Assembly: GCF_000686665.1 (NCBI RefSeq)
Contig: NZ_JMLH01000008.1
Coordinates: 1 to 64,000 of the forward strand
Source: Thomasclavelia saccharogumia DSM 17460
Lineage (GTDB): Bacteria > Bacillota_I > Bacilli_A > Erysipelotrichales > Coprobacillaceae
Direction: 5' to 3'
Length of the DNA: 64,000 bases
Position 1 is the stretch's first letter. The number at the start of each line of letters is the position of its first letter. The position numbers and the translations under genes are program-made. This document shows positions 34,272 through 43,619 of the stretch, piece after piece. Under the pieces are notes generated by a model, which made no database searches, was not told where the DNA came from, and saw nothing but the letters and a program-made list of their open reading frames with translations.

Positions 34272-37200
34272 ATGGAAAGAATGGAAAGGAGATTATTTAA
34301 GATTTTTATTAGTGCTGTATTGGGATATTCAACAATTATTACTAGTTTTCCAGGATTATATGCTCAGAGTCAAACTACTAATAGTGATGAAGAAATTACT
34401 TTATGGCAGGAAAGTTTTGAAGGTTCACAGGATGAGTTTATAAATTCATTAGTGGATGAAGACAAGGGAAGTAAAAATGTAAATCGAATTCAAGATGAAA
34501 CAACACTTGAAGGTGATATTATGAGGTTTTTGGATTTGGGATCAATAGAAGCTTCAAAGCCACATAATTCAACCGAAATTGTTGATAATCTATTTGATGG
34601 AACGACGGTGTCAAAGTTTTTAACAAATGCAAATGTGCCTAGCTTAGATAATCCGATTTGGGTAAAATTTGCTTTAAGTCAGGGAATATCTATTAGTCGT
34701 TATCAGATAGCTAGTGCAAATGATTTTGAAAGTAGAGATCCAGCGTCATGGAAATTATATGGTTCAATAGATGGGATAACATATGATCTTATTGACGAGC
34801 AAAATGACATTATTTTTAATGATAGATATGAAAGAAAGACTTTCGATTTAGCTGGGGTTACAAATAAATATCAATATTATCGACTTGATATTACAAAAAA
34901 TCGTGGAAATGGGGAAATGACCCAGTTTTCAGAAATTGTTTTAGGTAGTGATGAAGAATTTTTGGAAGAAAATGAACAAGAAGGTATGACGACAAAGATC
35001 GTTGGAGGTCCAATTTCAGCCTGGGTCGGAGCCCAGGGTGTAGGCTGGAGTGGTGATAAATCATTAGAAGTTAGTGGAATTCATTATGGAAAAGAACGTG
35101 GATATTCATATAATAAACTTTATGATTTAAGTAATCAAAATATTGTTGTCACAAAAGATACAAAGCTGGAATATATGATTTTTCCAGATTTGATTGATGA
35201 AGCTGATTATGATTATAACTATACTCAGATGCATATGGCAGTAGATATAAAATTCACAGATGGTACATATTTGAGTGATTTAAAGGCTTTAGATGATCAC
35301 GAAAATGTACTTGCTCCAATGGAACAAGGTGATAGTCGAACTTTGGTAACTAGACAATGGAACCATGTAAGTGGAAATATTGGCAGTGTTGCTTTAGGTA
35401 AGAAAGTTGATAGTGTTTTAATTGGTTATGATAATGATAAAAATGATCAGTTCCCAGAAGATCGTGATTATCGAGCATTTCGTAGTTATTTAGATGATAT
35501 ACGTATTTATCAAGCAAGTGATCCTGTGTATGAGCATTTAGCTGATTATGTAAATATATTACGAGGAACTAATGATTCACCTGATTTCTCTCGGGGATTA
35601 AATGTTCCAGCTGTTACTTTACCACATAGCTTTAATTTTTGGGTACCGGCAAATACTCAGGTGAATGGTCGCGGATATGCAGAACAAAGAAAGATATATA
35701 CTTATCAAGAAAATGATAATTATTTTAAACATATGACCGTTAGTCATGAAGCGAGCTATTGGGTTGGTGATCGTGGTACATGGCAATTTATGGTCAATAC
35801 TTCGATTGATCCAAAAACGGGGACATTTGGAGTAGATGAAAGAAAAGTTCCTTTTTCACATGATAATGAAATTGCAAGAGCATATTATTATGGAATTACA
35901 TTTGATGAAGGTTCTAATGCATCTAACACTAAGATGGAGCTTTCACCAACTGATCATGGGGCAGTAGTTAGATTTACGTTTCCGCAGGATGCTAAATATA
36001 AAAATGTAATTTTTGATTCTTTATATGGAAATAGTAACGAACCAAATACAGAAATTTTAGAATATGATGAAGAAACAAACAGTTTTAAAGCATTTACTAA
36101 TGATACAAGTAATGGCATTGGAATGAAAGGAATGTATATTTATGGTACTTTTGATAAACCAATGACTTATTCTAGAGCTGTAGATGGAAAGCAGGGCGTG
36201 GCTTCTTTTGAAGATGATGTAGTAGAAATGAAAGTAGCAACATCTTTTATAAGTTTTGATCAAGCTAAACATAATTTAGAATTAGAAATAGCAAGTGATG
36301 ATACATTTGATACGATTTATGATCGAGCATTAAAAACTTGGGATGATAAATTAGATGTTATTGAAGTTGAGGGTGGAACATTTGATCAAAAAGTATCATT
36401 ATATTCTAATATGTATAGAATGTTTATGTATCCAAATTTATTAAGTGAAAATGTTGGAACGAACGAAGATCCAGAATGGCAATATTCAAGTCCATATGGT
36501 GGAAGTAATACTGAACCAGAAATCAAAGATGGTAAAATGTATTACAATAATGGATTTTGGGATACTTTTAGAGCAGCATGGCCAGCATATAATATTTTTT
36601 CAACAGATATGAGCAGTGAGCTAGTAAATGGTTTAGTACAACATTATAAAGATGTTGAATGGGTACCTAGATGGTCAGCACCTGGAGGTACATACTTTAT
36701 GTCAGGTACTAGTAGTGATATTGTCTTTGCTGATGCAATGGAAAAAGGAATTGAATTTGACAAAGAAGATGCATTTAAATCAATGATTAAAAATGGTGCA
36801 GTTGTATCAAAAGATGATAATTATGGAAGAAAACAACTAACAACATCAATATTTAGAGGTTATACTTCAAAAGAACAAGATTGTGGTTTTTCATGGTCGA
36901 TGGAAGGTTATATCAATGATTTTGGAATTGCTAAAATGGCAGAAGATCTAGGTTATGAAGATGAAGCGGCATATTATGCTAATCGTTCTTTAAATTACGT
37001 TAATTTATTTGATAAACAAGGTGATGATGTTGATGAAATGTGGTTTAAAGGTAAAGATGCTTCAGGTAACTGGTATGGACCAAGTCTTTATGGAAGCGAT
37101 ATTTTTGATCCGTTATATTGGGGTGAAAATTATGATGAGACAAATGCCTATAACATGGCGGTTACAGTTCAACATGATGGTCAGGGATTAGCTAATCTTT

Positions 37201-40076
37201 ATGGAGGTCGTGATAAACTTGCTGAAAAATTAGATTCTATTTTTGAAACAAAAGGTGAAATAAACGGATGGGGCAGTGATATTAATGGTGTTGGTTATGG
37301 ACATAAAGAGTTAAAAGAAGCTCGAGAAGTGAAAATGGGTCAATATCATCAATCAAATCAACCAGCAAATCATATTATTTATATGTATAACTATGCTGGA
37401 CAACCTTGGAAAACTCAAAAATATATTCGTGATTCATTACAACGTTGTTTTATTGGAAGTGAAGTAGGTCAAGGAATGATTGGCGATGAAGATAATGGTG
37501 GAATGGGAGCATGGTATGTATTTAGTGCTCTAGGTTTCTATCCAGTAACTGTAGGTAGTGATGAATATGCGATTGGTTCGCCACTGTTTGATAAAACAAC
37601 GATTCATTTAGATAATGGTAATGATATTACAATTCGCGCTAATGGTAATAGTAAAGAAAATGTTTATATTCAATCTATGACTTTAAATGGTGAAACTTAT
37701 AATAAAAACTATTTACGTCACGAAGATTTGATGAATGGTGCGGATATTGTAATGGAAATGTCTAATACACCTTCTAAATGGGGAAGCGCTGAAGATAGTG
37801 TTCCAACATCAATTACTAAAGGAAATGAGGTAGCTGATCCTGAAGAAGATGTGACCTCAAAAGATGTGCATGTGACAGATAGAATTACTGGTGATGTATA
37901 TTTAAATAGTGCAAGTGCTCAAAATATCGAAGATGTTAAAAATTTATTTGATAACACATCTGATACTAGTGCAAAATTAACAAAAGATGGTTCTGAACTG
38001 ATTTACAGTTTTACTAAACCACAATACGTTGATATGATTACGCTTACTTCTGCAAAAGAAGGTAAAGCTCCTGATAGTTTTAAAGTATATGGTTCTAATG
38101 ATGCAAATGAGTGGCAATTGATAGAAACGAGAAGTGATTTAGAATTTACCTGGTCACAATATACAAGACCATTCATCATTCATCAGGCTGATAAATATAA
38201 GCATTATAAAATAGAATTAACTGGTGGTGAAAATTTAGCTGAAATTGAGTTATTTTCACAATTAGAAGATTTAAATGAAGTAACTTTGGATGATTTAAAA
38301 GGACTAGTAGCACACAGTGAAAACGTTGATTTATCAAATAGTCATGAAGAAGTAGTCAAATTAATTCATCAAAGAATTGATGAAGCTAAGGAAGTAATAA
38401 ATCAAGAAGGGGTTGAAGCAGAAAAAATGAGACAAGTTTATCAAGCTTTACAAAAAGCATTGCAAGCTATATCTTCAACTAGTTTAGCTTATGAAAAACA
38501 AGAAGCTGAAAATTATAATAGTCATTCTGGAATAGTTAATGATGGACCAAATATTGGAAGTTTAAATCCTGGTGATTGGGTTTGTTATTACGATATGATT
38601 TTTGAATCAAACGCTAACTTTTTTGAATTATATTATTCTGTTGAAGACTTCACTCAATGTGATAATCCTTTGATTGAGGTTCGTTTAGATAGTCGAGATA
38701 ATGATCCAATCGTAACATTTGTACCACAAAAAACAGGAACTTGGAAAGATTATATATATGGTAGTACAATGTTTGATTCATCACAGAATATTCAAGGTGT
38801 TCATGATGTTTATTTAACATTTAGCGGTGATGTAAAAGCTGGTGAAAATGGTGGACTAGCAAGACAAAATGTAGCTAATATCGATTGGTTTAGCTTTAAA
38901 GAATTAATATCACTTGATGTAAAAGAAATGGAACACGGAAAAGTTTTAAATGAGGATCTGACAGTTGAATATGGAAAAGATTATACAATTAACTTTGTTC
39001 CTGATGAAGGTTATGTTTACGATCAGATCTTAATTGATGGTAAATCATTTGAAGGTAAAGTAGAAAATAATAGTTTTACTTTAGAAAATATTAAAAAGGC
39101 TCATGAAATCGTTATTACATTTAAATTAAAAGATGAACAACCAGTTAATAAAAGTGACTTGAAGATTGCTGTAGAATTAGCCAATAATATAACCGAAGAA
39201 GATTTAGAAAAAGTTGTTCCAGTAGTGGTAGCTGAATTTAAGATTGCTTTACAAGAAGCAAATAACGTTTTAGCAGATGAAGCAGCTAGTCAAGAAACAG
39301 TCGATTTAGCGTTTAGTCGTTTAGCCAATGCAATGCATATGCTGGAATTCTATAAAGGTGATAAAACAGAATTACAAAATTTGATCAATCAAATAGAAAA
39401 ATTAGATGTAAATAATTATACAGTGGATTCTTGGATGGCATTAACAGAAGCATTACAAGAAGCTAAAGATGTAATTGATAATGAAAATGCTTTAGAAAGT
39501 GATGTTGAAGAGGCTTATAAAAATTTAAGCAATGCATTTACAAGTTTGCAATTACGAGTAGATAAAACAAGATTACAAAATTTTGTTGATAGTGTAGAAG
39601 ATTTGGATAAAAACAAATATACAGATACATCATGGGCTCGATATGAATTAGTATTACAAAAAGCAAAAGATGTTTTAACAAAAGAAGATGCAACACAGTC
39701 AGAAGTAGACAGTGTATATAATGAAATCATTAAAGCATACTTGGATTTAAGACTAAAACCAAATAAAGATGCTTTAAATGAATTAATTAATAAAGCTAGT
39801 TTATTGAATAAAGCAAATTATAGTGAAGCATCATGGAAAGTAATGCAATCAGCATTAGAAGAAGCTAAAAATGTTTTAGTTGATCCAGAAGCAAATGAAC
39901 AAGAAGTAAAAGCAGCTGTAGAAATATTAGAAGCAAGTATCGAAAAATTAGAAATGAAAACAAGTATAAAAAAAGAAGCTGTGAAAACTGGTGATACAAC
40001 AAGCATGTTTAGTGCATTAGGATTGATGGCATCATTGAGTGCGGTTGCATATCTTTCAAAAAAAAGAAGAAAATAG
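34272..40076 (+). CDS. Cell-wall GH92 alpha-mannosidase with carbohydrate-binding and FIVAR modules
   Basis: The 1934-residue protein has, in order: a signal peptide (about 1-32); an F5/8-type C domain (about 92-230); GH92 N-domain (from about 426, LNVPAVTLPHSFNFWVPANT) and catalytic domain (WDTFRAAWPAYNIFSTDM at about 763; GDEDNGGMGAWYVFSALGF at about 1071, carrying acidic catalytic residues); a second F5/8 C domain (about 1188-1331); a CBM6/35-type module (about 1408-1545, YEKQEAENYN); and four FIVAR repeats (about 1620-1900). The C-terminus, VKTGDTTSMF plus a hydrophobic helix and KKRRK, is a sorting-signal-like anchor lacking the usual proline. GH92 enzymes are calcium-dependent exo-alpha-mannosidases acting on N-glycans, mucins or yeast mannan. 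It is monocistronic. Confidence 0.93.
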   Translation: MERMERRLFKIFISAVLGYSTIITSFPGLYAQSQTTNSDEEITLWQESFEGSQDEFINSLVDEDKGSKNVNRIQDETTLEGDIMRFLDLGSIEASKPHNSTEIVDNLFDGTTVSKFLTNANVPSLDNPIWVKFALSQGISISRYQIASANDFESRDPASWKLYGSIDGITYDLIDEQNDIIFNDRYERKTFDLAGVTNKYQYYRLDITKNRGNGEMTQFSEIVLGSDEEFLEENEQEGMTTKIVGGPISAWVGAQGVGWSGDKSLEVSGIHYGKERGYSYNKLYDLSNQNIVVTKDTKLEYMIFPDLIDEADYDYNYTQMHMAVDIKFTDGTYLSDLKALDDHENVLAPMEQGDSRTLVTRQWNHVSGNIGSVALGKKVDSVLIGYDNDKNDQFPEDRDYRAFRSYLDDIRIYQASDPVYEHLADYVNILRGTNDSPDFSRGLNVPAVTLPHSFNFWVPANTQVNGRGYAEQRKIYTYQENDNYFKHMTVSHEASYWVGDRGTWQFMVNTSIDPKTGTFGVDERKVPFSHDNEIARAYYYGITFDEGSNASNTKMELSPTDHGAVVRFTFPQDAKYKNVIFDSLYGNSNEPNTEILEYDEETNSFKAFTNDTSNGIGMKGMYIYGTFDKPMTYSRAVDGKQGVASFEDDVVEMKVATSFISFDQAKHNLELEIASDDTFDTIYDRALKTWDDKLDVIEVEGGTFDQKVSLYSNMYRMFMYPNLLSENVGTNEDPEWQYSSPYGGSNTEPEIKDGKMYYNNGFWDTFRAAWPAYNIFSTDMSSELVNGLVQHYKDVEWVPRWSAPGGTYFMSGTSSDIVFADAMEKGIEFDKEDAFKSMIKNGAVVSKDDNYGRKQLTTSIFRGYTSKEQDCGFSWSMEGYINDFGIAKMAEDLGYEDEAAYYANRSLNYVNLFDKQGDDVDEMWFKGKDASGNWYGPSLYGSDIFDPLYWGENYDETNAYNMAVTVQHDGQGLANLYGGRDKLAEKLDSIFETKGEINGWGSDINGVGYGHKELKEAREVKMGQYHQSNQPANHIIYMYNYAGQPWKTQKYIRDSLQRCFIGSEVGQGMIGDEDNGGMGAWYVFSALGFYPVTVGSDEYAIGSPLFDKTTIHLDNGNDITIRANGNSKENVYIQSMTLNGETYNKNYLRHEDLMNGADIVMEMSNTPSKWGSAEDSVPTSITKGNEVADPEEDVTSKDVHVTDRITGDVYLNSASAQNIEDVKNLFDNTSDTSAKLTKDGSELIYSFTKPQYVDMITLTSAKEGKAPDSFKVYGSNDANEWQLIETRSDLEFTWSQYTRPFIIHQADKYKHYKIELTGGENLAEIELFSQLEDLNEVTLDDLKGLVAHSENVDLSNSHEEVVKLIHQRIDEAKEVINQEGVEAEKMRQVYQALQKALQAISSTSLAYEKQEAENYNSHSGIVNDGPNIGSLNPGDWVCYYDMIFESNANFFELYYSVEDFTQCDNPLIEVRLDSRDNDPIVTFVPQKTGTWKDYIYGSTMFDSSQNIQGVHDVYLTFSGDVKAGENGGLARQNVANIDWFSFKELISLDVKEMEHGKVLNEDLTVEYGKDYTINFVPDEGYVYDQILIDGKSFEGKVENNSFTLENIKKAHEIVITFKLKDEQPVNKSDLKIAVELANNITEEDLEKVVPVVVAEFKIALQEANNVLADEAASQETVDLAFSRLANAMHMLEFYKGDKTELQNLINQIEKLDVNNYTVDSWMALTEALQEAKDVIDNENALESDVEEAYKNLSNAFTSLQLRVDKTRLQNFVDSVEDLDKNKYTDTSWARYELVLQKAKDVLTKEDATQSEVDSVYNEIIKAYLDLRLKPNKDALNELINKASLLNKANYSEASWKVMQSALEEAKNVLVDPEANEQEVKAAVEILEASIEKLEMKTSIKKEAVKTGDTTSMFSALGLMASLSAVAYLSKKRRK

Positions 40077-40130
40077 TTTTTAAATTATTGGAGGGGTAGG
40101 TCTAAAATTTATAAATAAATTAGACCAAAC

Positions 40131-40166
40131 AAAAAGTACCATTTGATATCAAATGGTACTTTTTTG
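40131..40166 (+). terminator. Rho-independent terminator of the GH92 gene
   Basis: AAAAAGTACCATTTGAT is followed by its perfect reverse complement ending in TTTTTT, 55 bp after the stop codon. Confidence 0.9.
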
Positions 40167-40695
40167 TCTTATAGAAAATAAGATTCTTTTTGAAAGAAAA
40201 ATTTAATTATATGGATGTAGATACAGGTTAGATTTTTGGGGTTATAAAATACATCTTAATTTTTAAATAAAGAAATATGTAAAATTTTAATTTAAGAAAT
40301 CATATTAGTAGAATATTACGATATGATGTTTCAATTAACTTAGGAAGGGGTTATCCTATATGTTGTTTTATTTAGATTAAGTTATTGTATTAGATAATAA
40401 TTTGCTTTAAATATTTTTATTTTATAAATGAAAAATGACAAGCCGGGAAATTACTTGCCATTTTTCTTTATTAGTTATCAGGGAAAGGATACTAATAATT
40501 ACATGATATCAAAGAAGGATATCTTTATGATTTTGTAGTCAATATTATATTGAAGGGAAAATCGAATATTTCTTTTGACTACATTGTTAGTATAGAATTA
40601 AAGAATGGTAATAATATATCAAAAATATCTTAAAATATGTGATAATAATTTTTAGTGATAGTAATGGTACTATTTTAAATTGTCGAAATTTAGTG
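40167..40695. other. Gene-free interval with one isolated hairpin
   Basis: No coding frame is supported. Apart from the hairpin at 40431-40469 this AT-rich stretch shows nothing clear; it leads into the promoter and structured leader starting at 40696. Confidence 0.45.
40431..40469 (+). terminator. Isolated terminator-like hairpin
   Basis: AAAAATGACAAG pairs with CTTGCCATTTTT (one G-U) around an 11-nt loop and is followed by CTTTA. No gene ends nearby, so it might close an unannotated small RNA or be a remnant. Confidence 0.5.
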
Positions 40696-40850
40696 TATAA
40701 TACAGCTGATGGAGAGTAGCATCAGTTCGCTTGATATTAAAGAACGACTATTTTTTAAGAATTGTTTGGTATTCCCTCAGGTTATATTATAAGAAAACAA
40801 TTCTGTAGTACTCGGGGTTGTTTTGATTAAGAAATTGTAATATTTAAAGA
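40696..40850 (+). promoter_or_regulatory. Structured leader with mutually exclusive helices upstream of the fumarase genes
   Basis: A consensus -10 (TATAAT, 40696-40701) is followed by a hairpin CTGATG-GAGAGTAG-CATCAG (40706-40725), then GTTC/GAAC, then a 10-bp helix AGAATTGTTT (40758-40767) with AAACAATTCT (40795-40804). AAAACAA (40794-40800) can instead pair with TTGTTTT (40818-40824). The two foldings exclude each other, as in a riboswitch or attenuator. It lies about 70 bp upstream of the fumarase alpha start. No known class is matched with confidence; a small independent RNA is the alternative. Confidence 0.45.
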
Positions 40851-40919
40851 ATGCAAAATGTAGAATTGATAATGAAATATGTTATTAAAAATTTTACTTT
40901 TTTTGTGAAAGGAAAAATT

Positions 40920-41762
40920 ATGCGAGAAATAAAATGTATAGATATTATTGAAAAGGTTAAGCAGTTGTGTATTGAAGCAGCGTGTGATTTACCTGACGAT
41001 GTTTTAAATGCACTTATTAATAAAAAAAATGAAGAAGATTATTCTTTGGCTAAAAAAACACTCGATGTTTTGATAGATAATGCTGATCTAGCCCGTGAAA
41101 ATATGATGCCGATTTGTCAAGATACAGGGATGGCATTTGTTTATGTGACGATGGGCCAAGAGGTACATATTGATGGTGATTTAAAAGAAGCTATTAATGA
41201 AGGGATTCGCCAAGGATATCAAGAAGGATATTTACGGAAATCGGTTGTTGACGATCCGCTATTTGATCGTATCAATACTAAGGATAATACACCAGCGATT
41301 ATTTATTTTGATATCGTAACAGGTGATGAATTTAAAATCGTTGTTGCTCCAAAAGGTTTTGGTTCAGAAAATATGTCACAGATAAAGATGTTAAAACCAA
41401 GTGATGGAGTACAAGGGGTTAAAGATTTTGTTTTAAAAGTCGTTAATGATGCGGGACCAAATGCTTGTCCGCCAATGGTAATTGGTGTTGGAATAGGAGG
41501 ATCATTTGATAAAGTAACGTTGCTTTCAAAGCAGGCGATGATGCGTGAAATAGGGAGTCATCATCCCGATTCACGTTATGCTGATTTAGAAACAGAACTT
41601 TTAGAAATGATAAATGCGACAGGAATTGGACCAGCTGGATATGGTGGTAAAACAACAGCTTTATCACTGAATATTGAAACTCATCCAACACATATTGCAG
41701 GGATGCCGGTTGCTGTTAGTATTTGTTGCCATGTGGCACGTCATAAGGAGGCTAGTTTATGA
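40920..41762 (+). CDS. Class I fumarate hydratase, alpha subunit (or related tartrate dehydratase)
   Basis: The 280-residue protein starts at MREIKCIDIIEKV behind GAAAGGAAA; an upstream in-frame extension to 40851 has no ribosome-binding site. Conserved iron-sulphur/hydro-lyase blocks include MMPICQDTGMAFVYV (Cys66), NACPPMVIGVGIGG and SICCHVARHKE, whose cysteines bind an oxygen-labile 4Fe-4S cluster. The enzyme interconverts fumarate and malate in the reductive branch of anaerobic metabolism; some members act on tartrate, which sequence alone cannot exclude. It overlaps the beta-subunit gene by 4 bp (ATGA), ensuring stoichiometric translation. Confidence 0.88.
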   Translation: MREIKCIDIIEKVKQLCIEAACDLPDDVLNALINKKNEEDYSLAKKTLDVLIDNADLARENMMPICQDTGMAFVYVTMGQEVHIDGDLKEAINEGIRQGYQEGYLRKSVVDDPLFDRINTKDNTPAIIYFDIVTGDEFKIVVAPKGFGSENMSQIKMLKPSDGVQGVKDFVLKVVNDAGPNACPPMVIGVGIGGSFDKVTLLSKQAMMREIGSHHPDSRYADLETELLEMINATGIGPAGYGGKTTALSLNIETHPTHIAGMPVAVSICCHVARHKEASL

Positions 41763-42313
41763 TAAAGTTAACAACACCACTTACAGTTGAAAAAATAAAA
41801 CAATTGCATGCTGGTGATGAGGTGATGCTTAGTGGTATTGTTTATACTGGTCGCGATGCGGCTCACAAGAGATTGATGAGTCTGATTGAAGAAGGAAAAG
41901 AATTGCCATTTCCACTTATGGATCAAGTCATTTTTTATGTTGGACCTACTCCGAGTAAACCAGGAAAAGTCTTTGGTAGTGGAGGACCTACAACATCAGG
42001 AAGAATGGATGCTTATGCGCCAACATTGATCAAACTTGGTTTACGTTCGATGATTGGAAAGGGTTATCGTCTTCAAAGTGTTAAAGATGCAATTGTTGAA
42101 AATAATGGTATTTATTTTGGAGCAATTGGTGGTGCTGGAGCACTAATGTCAAATTGTATCAAGAAATGTGAAATAATTGCATTTGATGATTTAGGTCCTG
42201 AAGCAATTCGGAGATTAGAAGTAAAAGATATGCCATTAGTAGTTATTATTGATAGTTATGGTAATGATCAATATATTTTAGGTAGAAATGATTATTTAAA
42301 TATGAGTAAATAA
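41759..42313 (+). CDS. Class I fumarate hydratase, beta subunit (or related tartrate dehydratase)
   Basis: The 184-residue protein (MIKLTTPLTVEKIKQLHAGD…) contains VMLSGIVYTGRDAAHKRL, VFGSGGPTTSGRMDAY and IGAIGGAGALMSNC-type blocks typical of the beta or C-terminal domain, which binds substrate and completes the active site with the alpha subunit. Split alpha/beta organisation is common in anaerobic Firmicutes. It is translationally coupled to alpha. Confidence 0.88.
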   Translation: MIKLTTPLTVEKIKQLHAGDEVMLSGIVYTGRDAAHKRLMSLIEEGKELPFPLMDQVIFYVGPTPSKPGKVFGSGGPTTSGRMDAYAPTLIKLGLRSMIGKGYRLQSVKDAIVENNGIYFGAIGGAGALMSNCIKKCEIIAFDDLGPEAIRRLEVKDMPLVVIIDSYGNDQYILGRNDYLNMSK

Positions 42314-42331
42314 GTTAGGAGTAATGTTATA

Positions 42332-43579
42332 ATGTTTAAAAAAAGAAGAGATTATTCATATTATAGTTCATATAACAGCGGTCATAGAAGTCGTTTAAAA
42401 GTAGGACGAGTTGTAATCGTTGCAGTGATTGCTGTAGTTTTGATTGTAGGGGTAACAACTTTTTTAAATCTAAATCGAATTAAATTGTTGGTGAAAGGAT
42501 ATTCTTTTTCTCAAACAAGTGAAATTTTATCTTTACCAAAAGAAGATGAAGAAGAAATCATATCTCATGATAAGATGGATCATATCACTAATTGGATCAA
42601 CGAGTCATCTAAAGTTACATTATATGATGAATACGAAAAGTATTTAGGAATGAATAAGAAGATGGAATATGCTGATGTAGTAGCATATGTTGATAACTTA
42701 TTTGAAAGTCAGGTACCAAAGTTAAAAAGTATGGACTATACTGAAAAATTGATTTGGAATTTAATCGATGAAGGAGCTCTACAAGACGATTTTCAATATT
42801 TGATCGATCATAAATACACAGCTAGTGATCTAGCACCATATCGTAAGGTAAAGGGTTATAAACTTCAAAATTTAGAAGCTTATATGAATGCATATAGTAT
42901 CTATAATAATTATAATTATGCAGTTTGTATTACTAATTATCCATTTATTATTTCAAGCAACGGGGAACCAGCAGATAAATATACAATTACTAATCCAGAT
43001 AATTTATTAACATTAGTAAAGAAAGGATTTTATTTACCAGAAGATTATGAACCTGAATTAGTTGATCCAGAAATTCCAGTTGCGCCTGATTGTCAAAATT
43101 CAAAAATGACCAAAGAAACATCTGCAGCTTTAACGAAGATGTATGAGGCAGCTAAAAAAGAAGGACTCGAATTAGTCTTAAATAGTGCTTATCGTTCATA
43201 TCAAACTCAAGTTGAGACAATGGCTGATTTTGTAAAACGCTACAATACCCAATATGCCAATGAATATGTTGCTCAGCCTGGAGCAAGTGAGCATCAAACA
43301 GGATTAGGAATTGATTTAACAGCCCAAAGTGTTGTTGAAGGTAAACGAATTACTTTTGGTGATACTGATGAATATAAATGGGTGATCAAAAACTGTTCTA
43401 AGTATGGATTTATCATTCGTTTTGAAGATGGAACTGATGGGATTACGGGAATTGCTCATGAACCTTGGCATTTACGATATGTTGGTGAAGATGTAGCAAA
43501 AGAAATCGTAGAAAAAGGCTGGACTTTTGAAGAATATTGTTTGTATAATAATGTTATGCCAGAAGTGAAGAAACAATAA
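42332..43579 (+). CDS. VanY-type D-alanyl-D-alanine carboxypeptidase (M15B), membrane-anchored
   Basis: The 415-residue protein has a basic N-terminus, one membrane span (about 25-47, VVIVAVIAVVLIVGVTTFL), a long stalk, and a C-terminal VanY domain (about 250-400). The zinc ligands are in SEHQTGLGIDL (His, Asp) and EPWHLRYVG (His), with LNSAYRSYQTQ as the conserved substrate region. The family trims the terminal D-Ala from peptidoglycan stem peptides outside the cell. It lies 18 bp after the fumarase beta gene, so it may share the transcript, and ends in a hairpin. Confidence 0.9.
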   Translation: MFKKRRDYSYYSSYNSGHRSRLKVGRVVIVAVIAVVLIVGVTTFLNLNRIKLLVKGYSFSQTSEILSLPKEDEEEIISHDKMDHITNWINESSKVTLYDEYEKYLGMNKKMEYADVVAYVDNLFESQVPKLKSMDYTEKLIWNLIDEGALQDDFQYLIDHKYTASDLAPYRKVKGYKLQNLEAYMNAYSIYNNYNYAVCITNYPFIISSNGEPADKYTITNPDNLLTLVKKGFYLPEDYEPELVDPEIPVAPDCQNSKMTKETSAALTKMYEAAKKEGLELVLNSAYRSYQTQVETMADFVKRYNTQYANEYVAQPGASEHQTGLGIDLTAQSVVEGKRITFGDTDEYKWVIKNCSKYGFIIRFEDGTDGITGIAHEPWHLRYVGEDVAKEIVEKGWTFEEYCLYNNVMPEVKKQ

Positions 43580-43605
43580 TCTAGAGAATTTCTCTAGATT
43601 ATTTT
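43578..43605 (+). terminator. Rho-independent terminator
   Basis: AATCTAGAGA and TCTCTAGATT pair around ATT and run into ATTTTAA; the hairpin overlaps the stop codon of the carboxypeptidase gene. Confidence 0.75.
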
Positions 43606-43619
43606 AATGAGGTAAATAA

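Noticed and set aside
40706-40735. Possible tetrahydrofolate riboswitch (GGAGAGTAG followed by TTCGC)
   Set aside because: The nine-base match is striking, but the closing stem partner (CTCC-type 3' strand) and the other conserved elements are absent, and the 5' helix is a simple CTGATG/CATCAG hairpin. The leader is reported only as unassigned.
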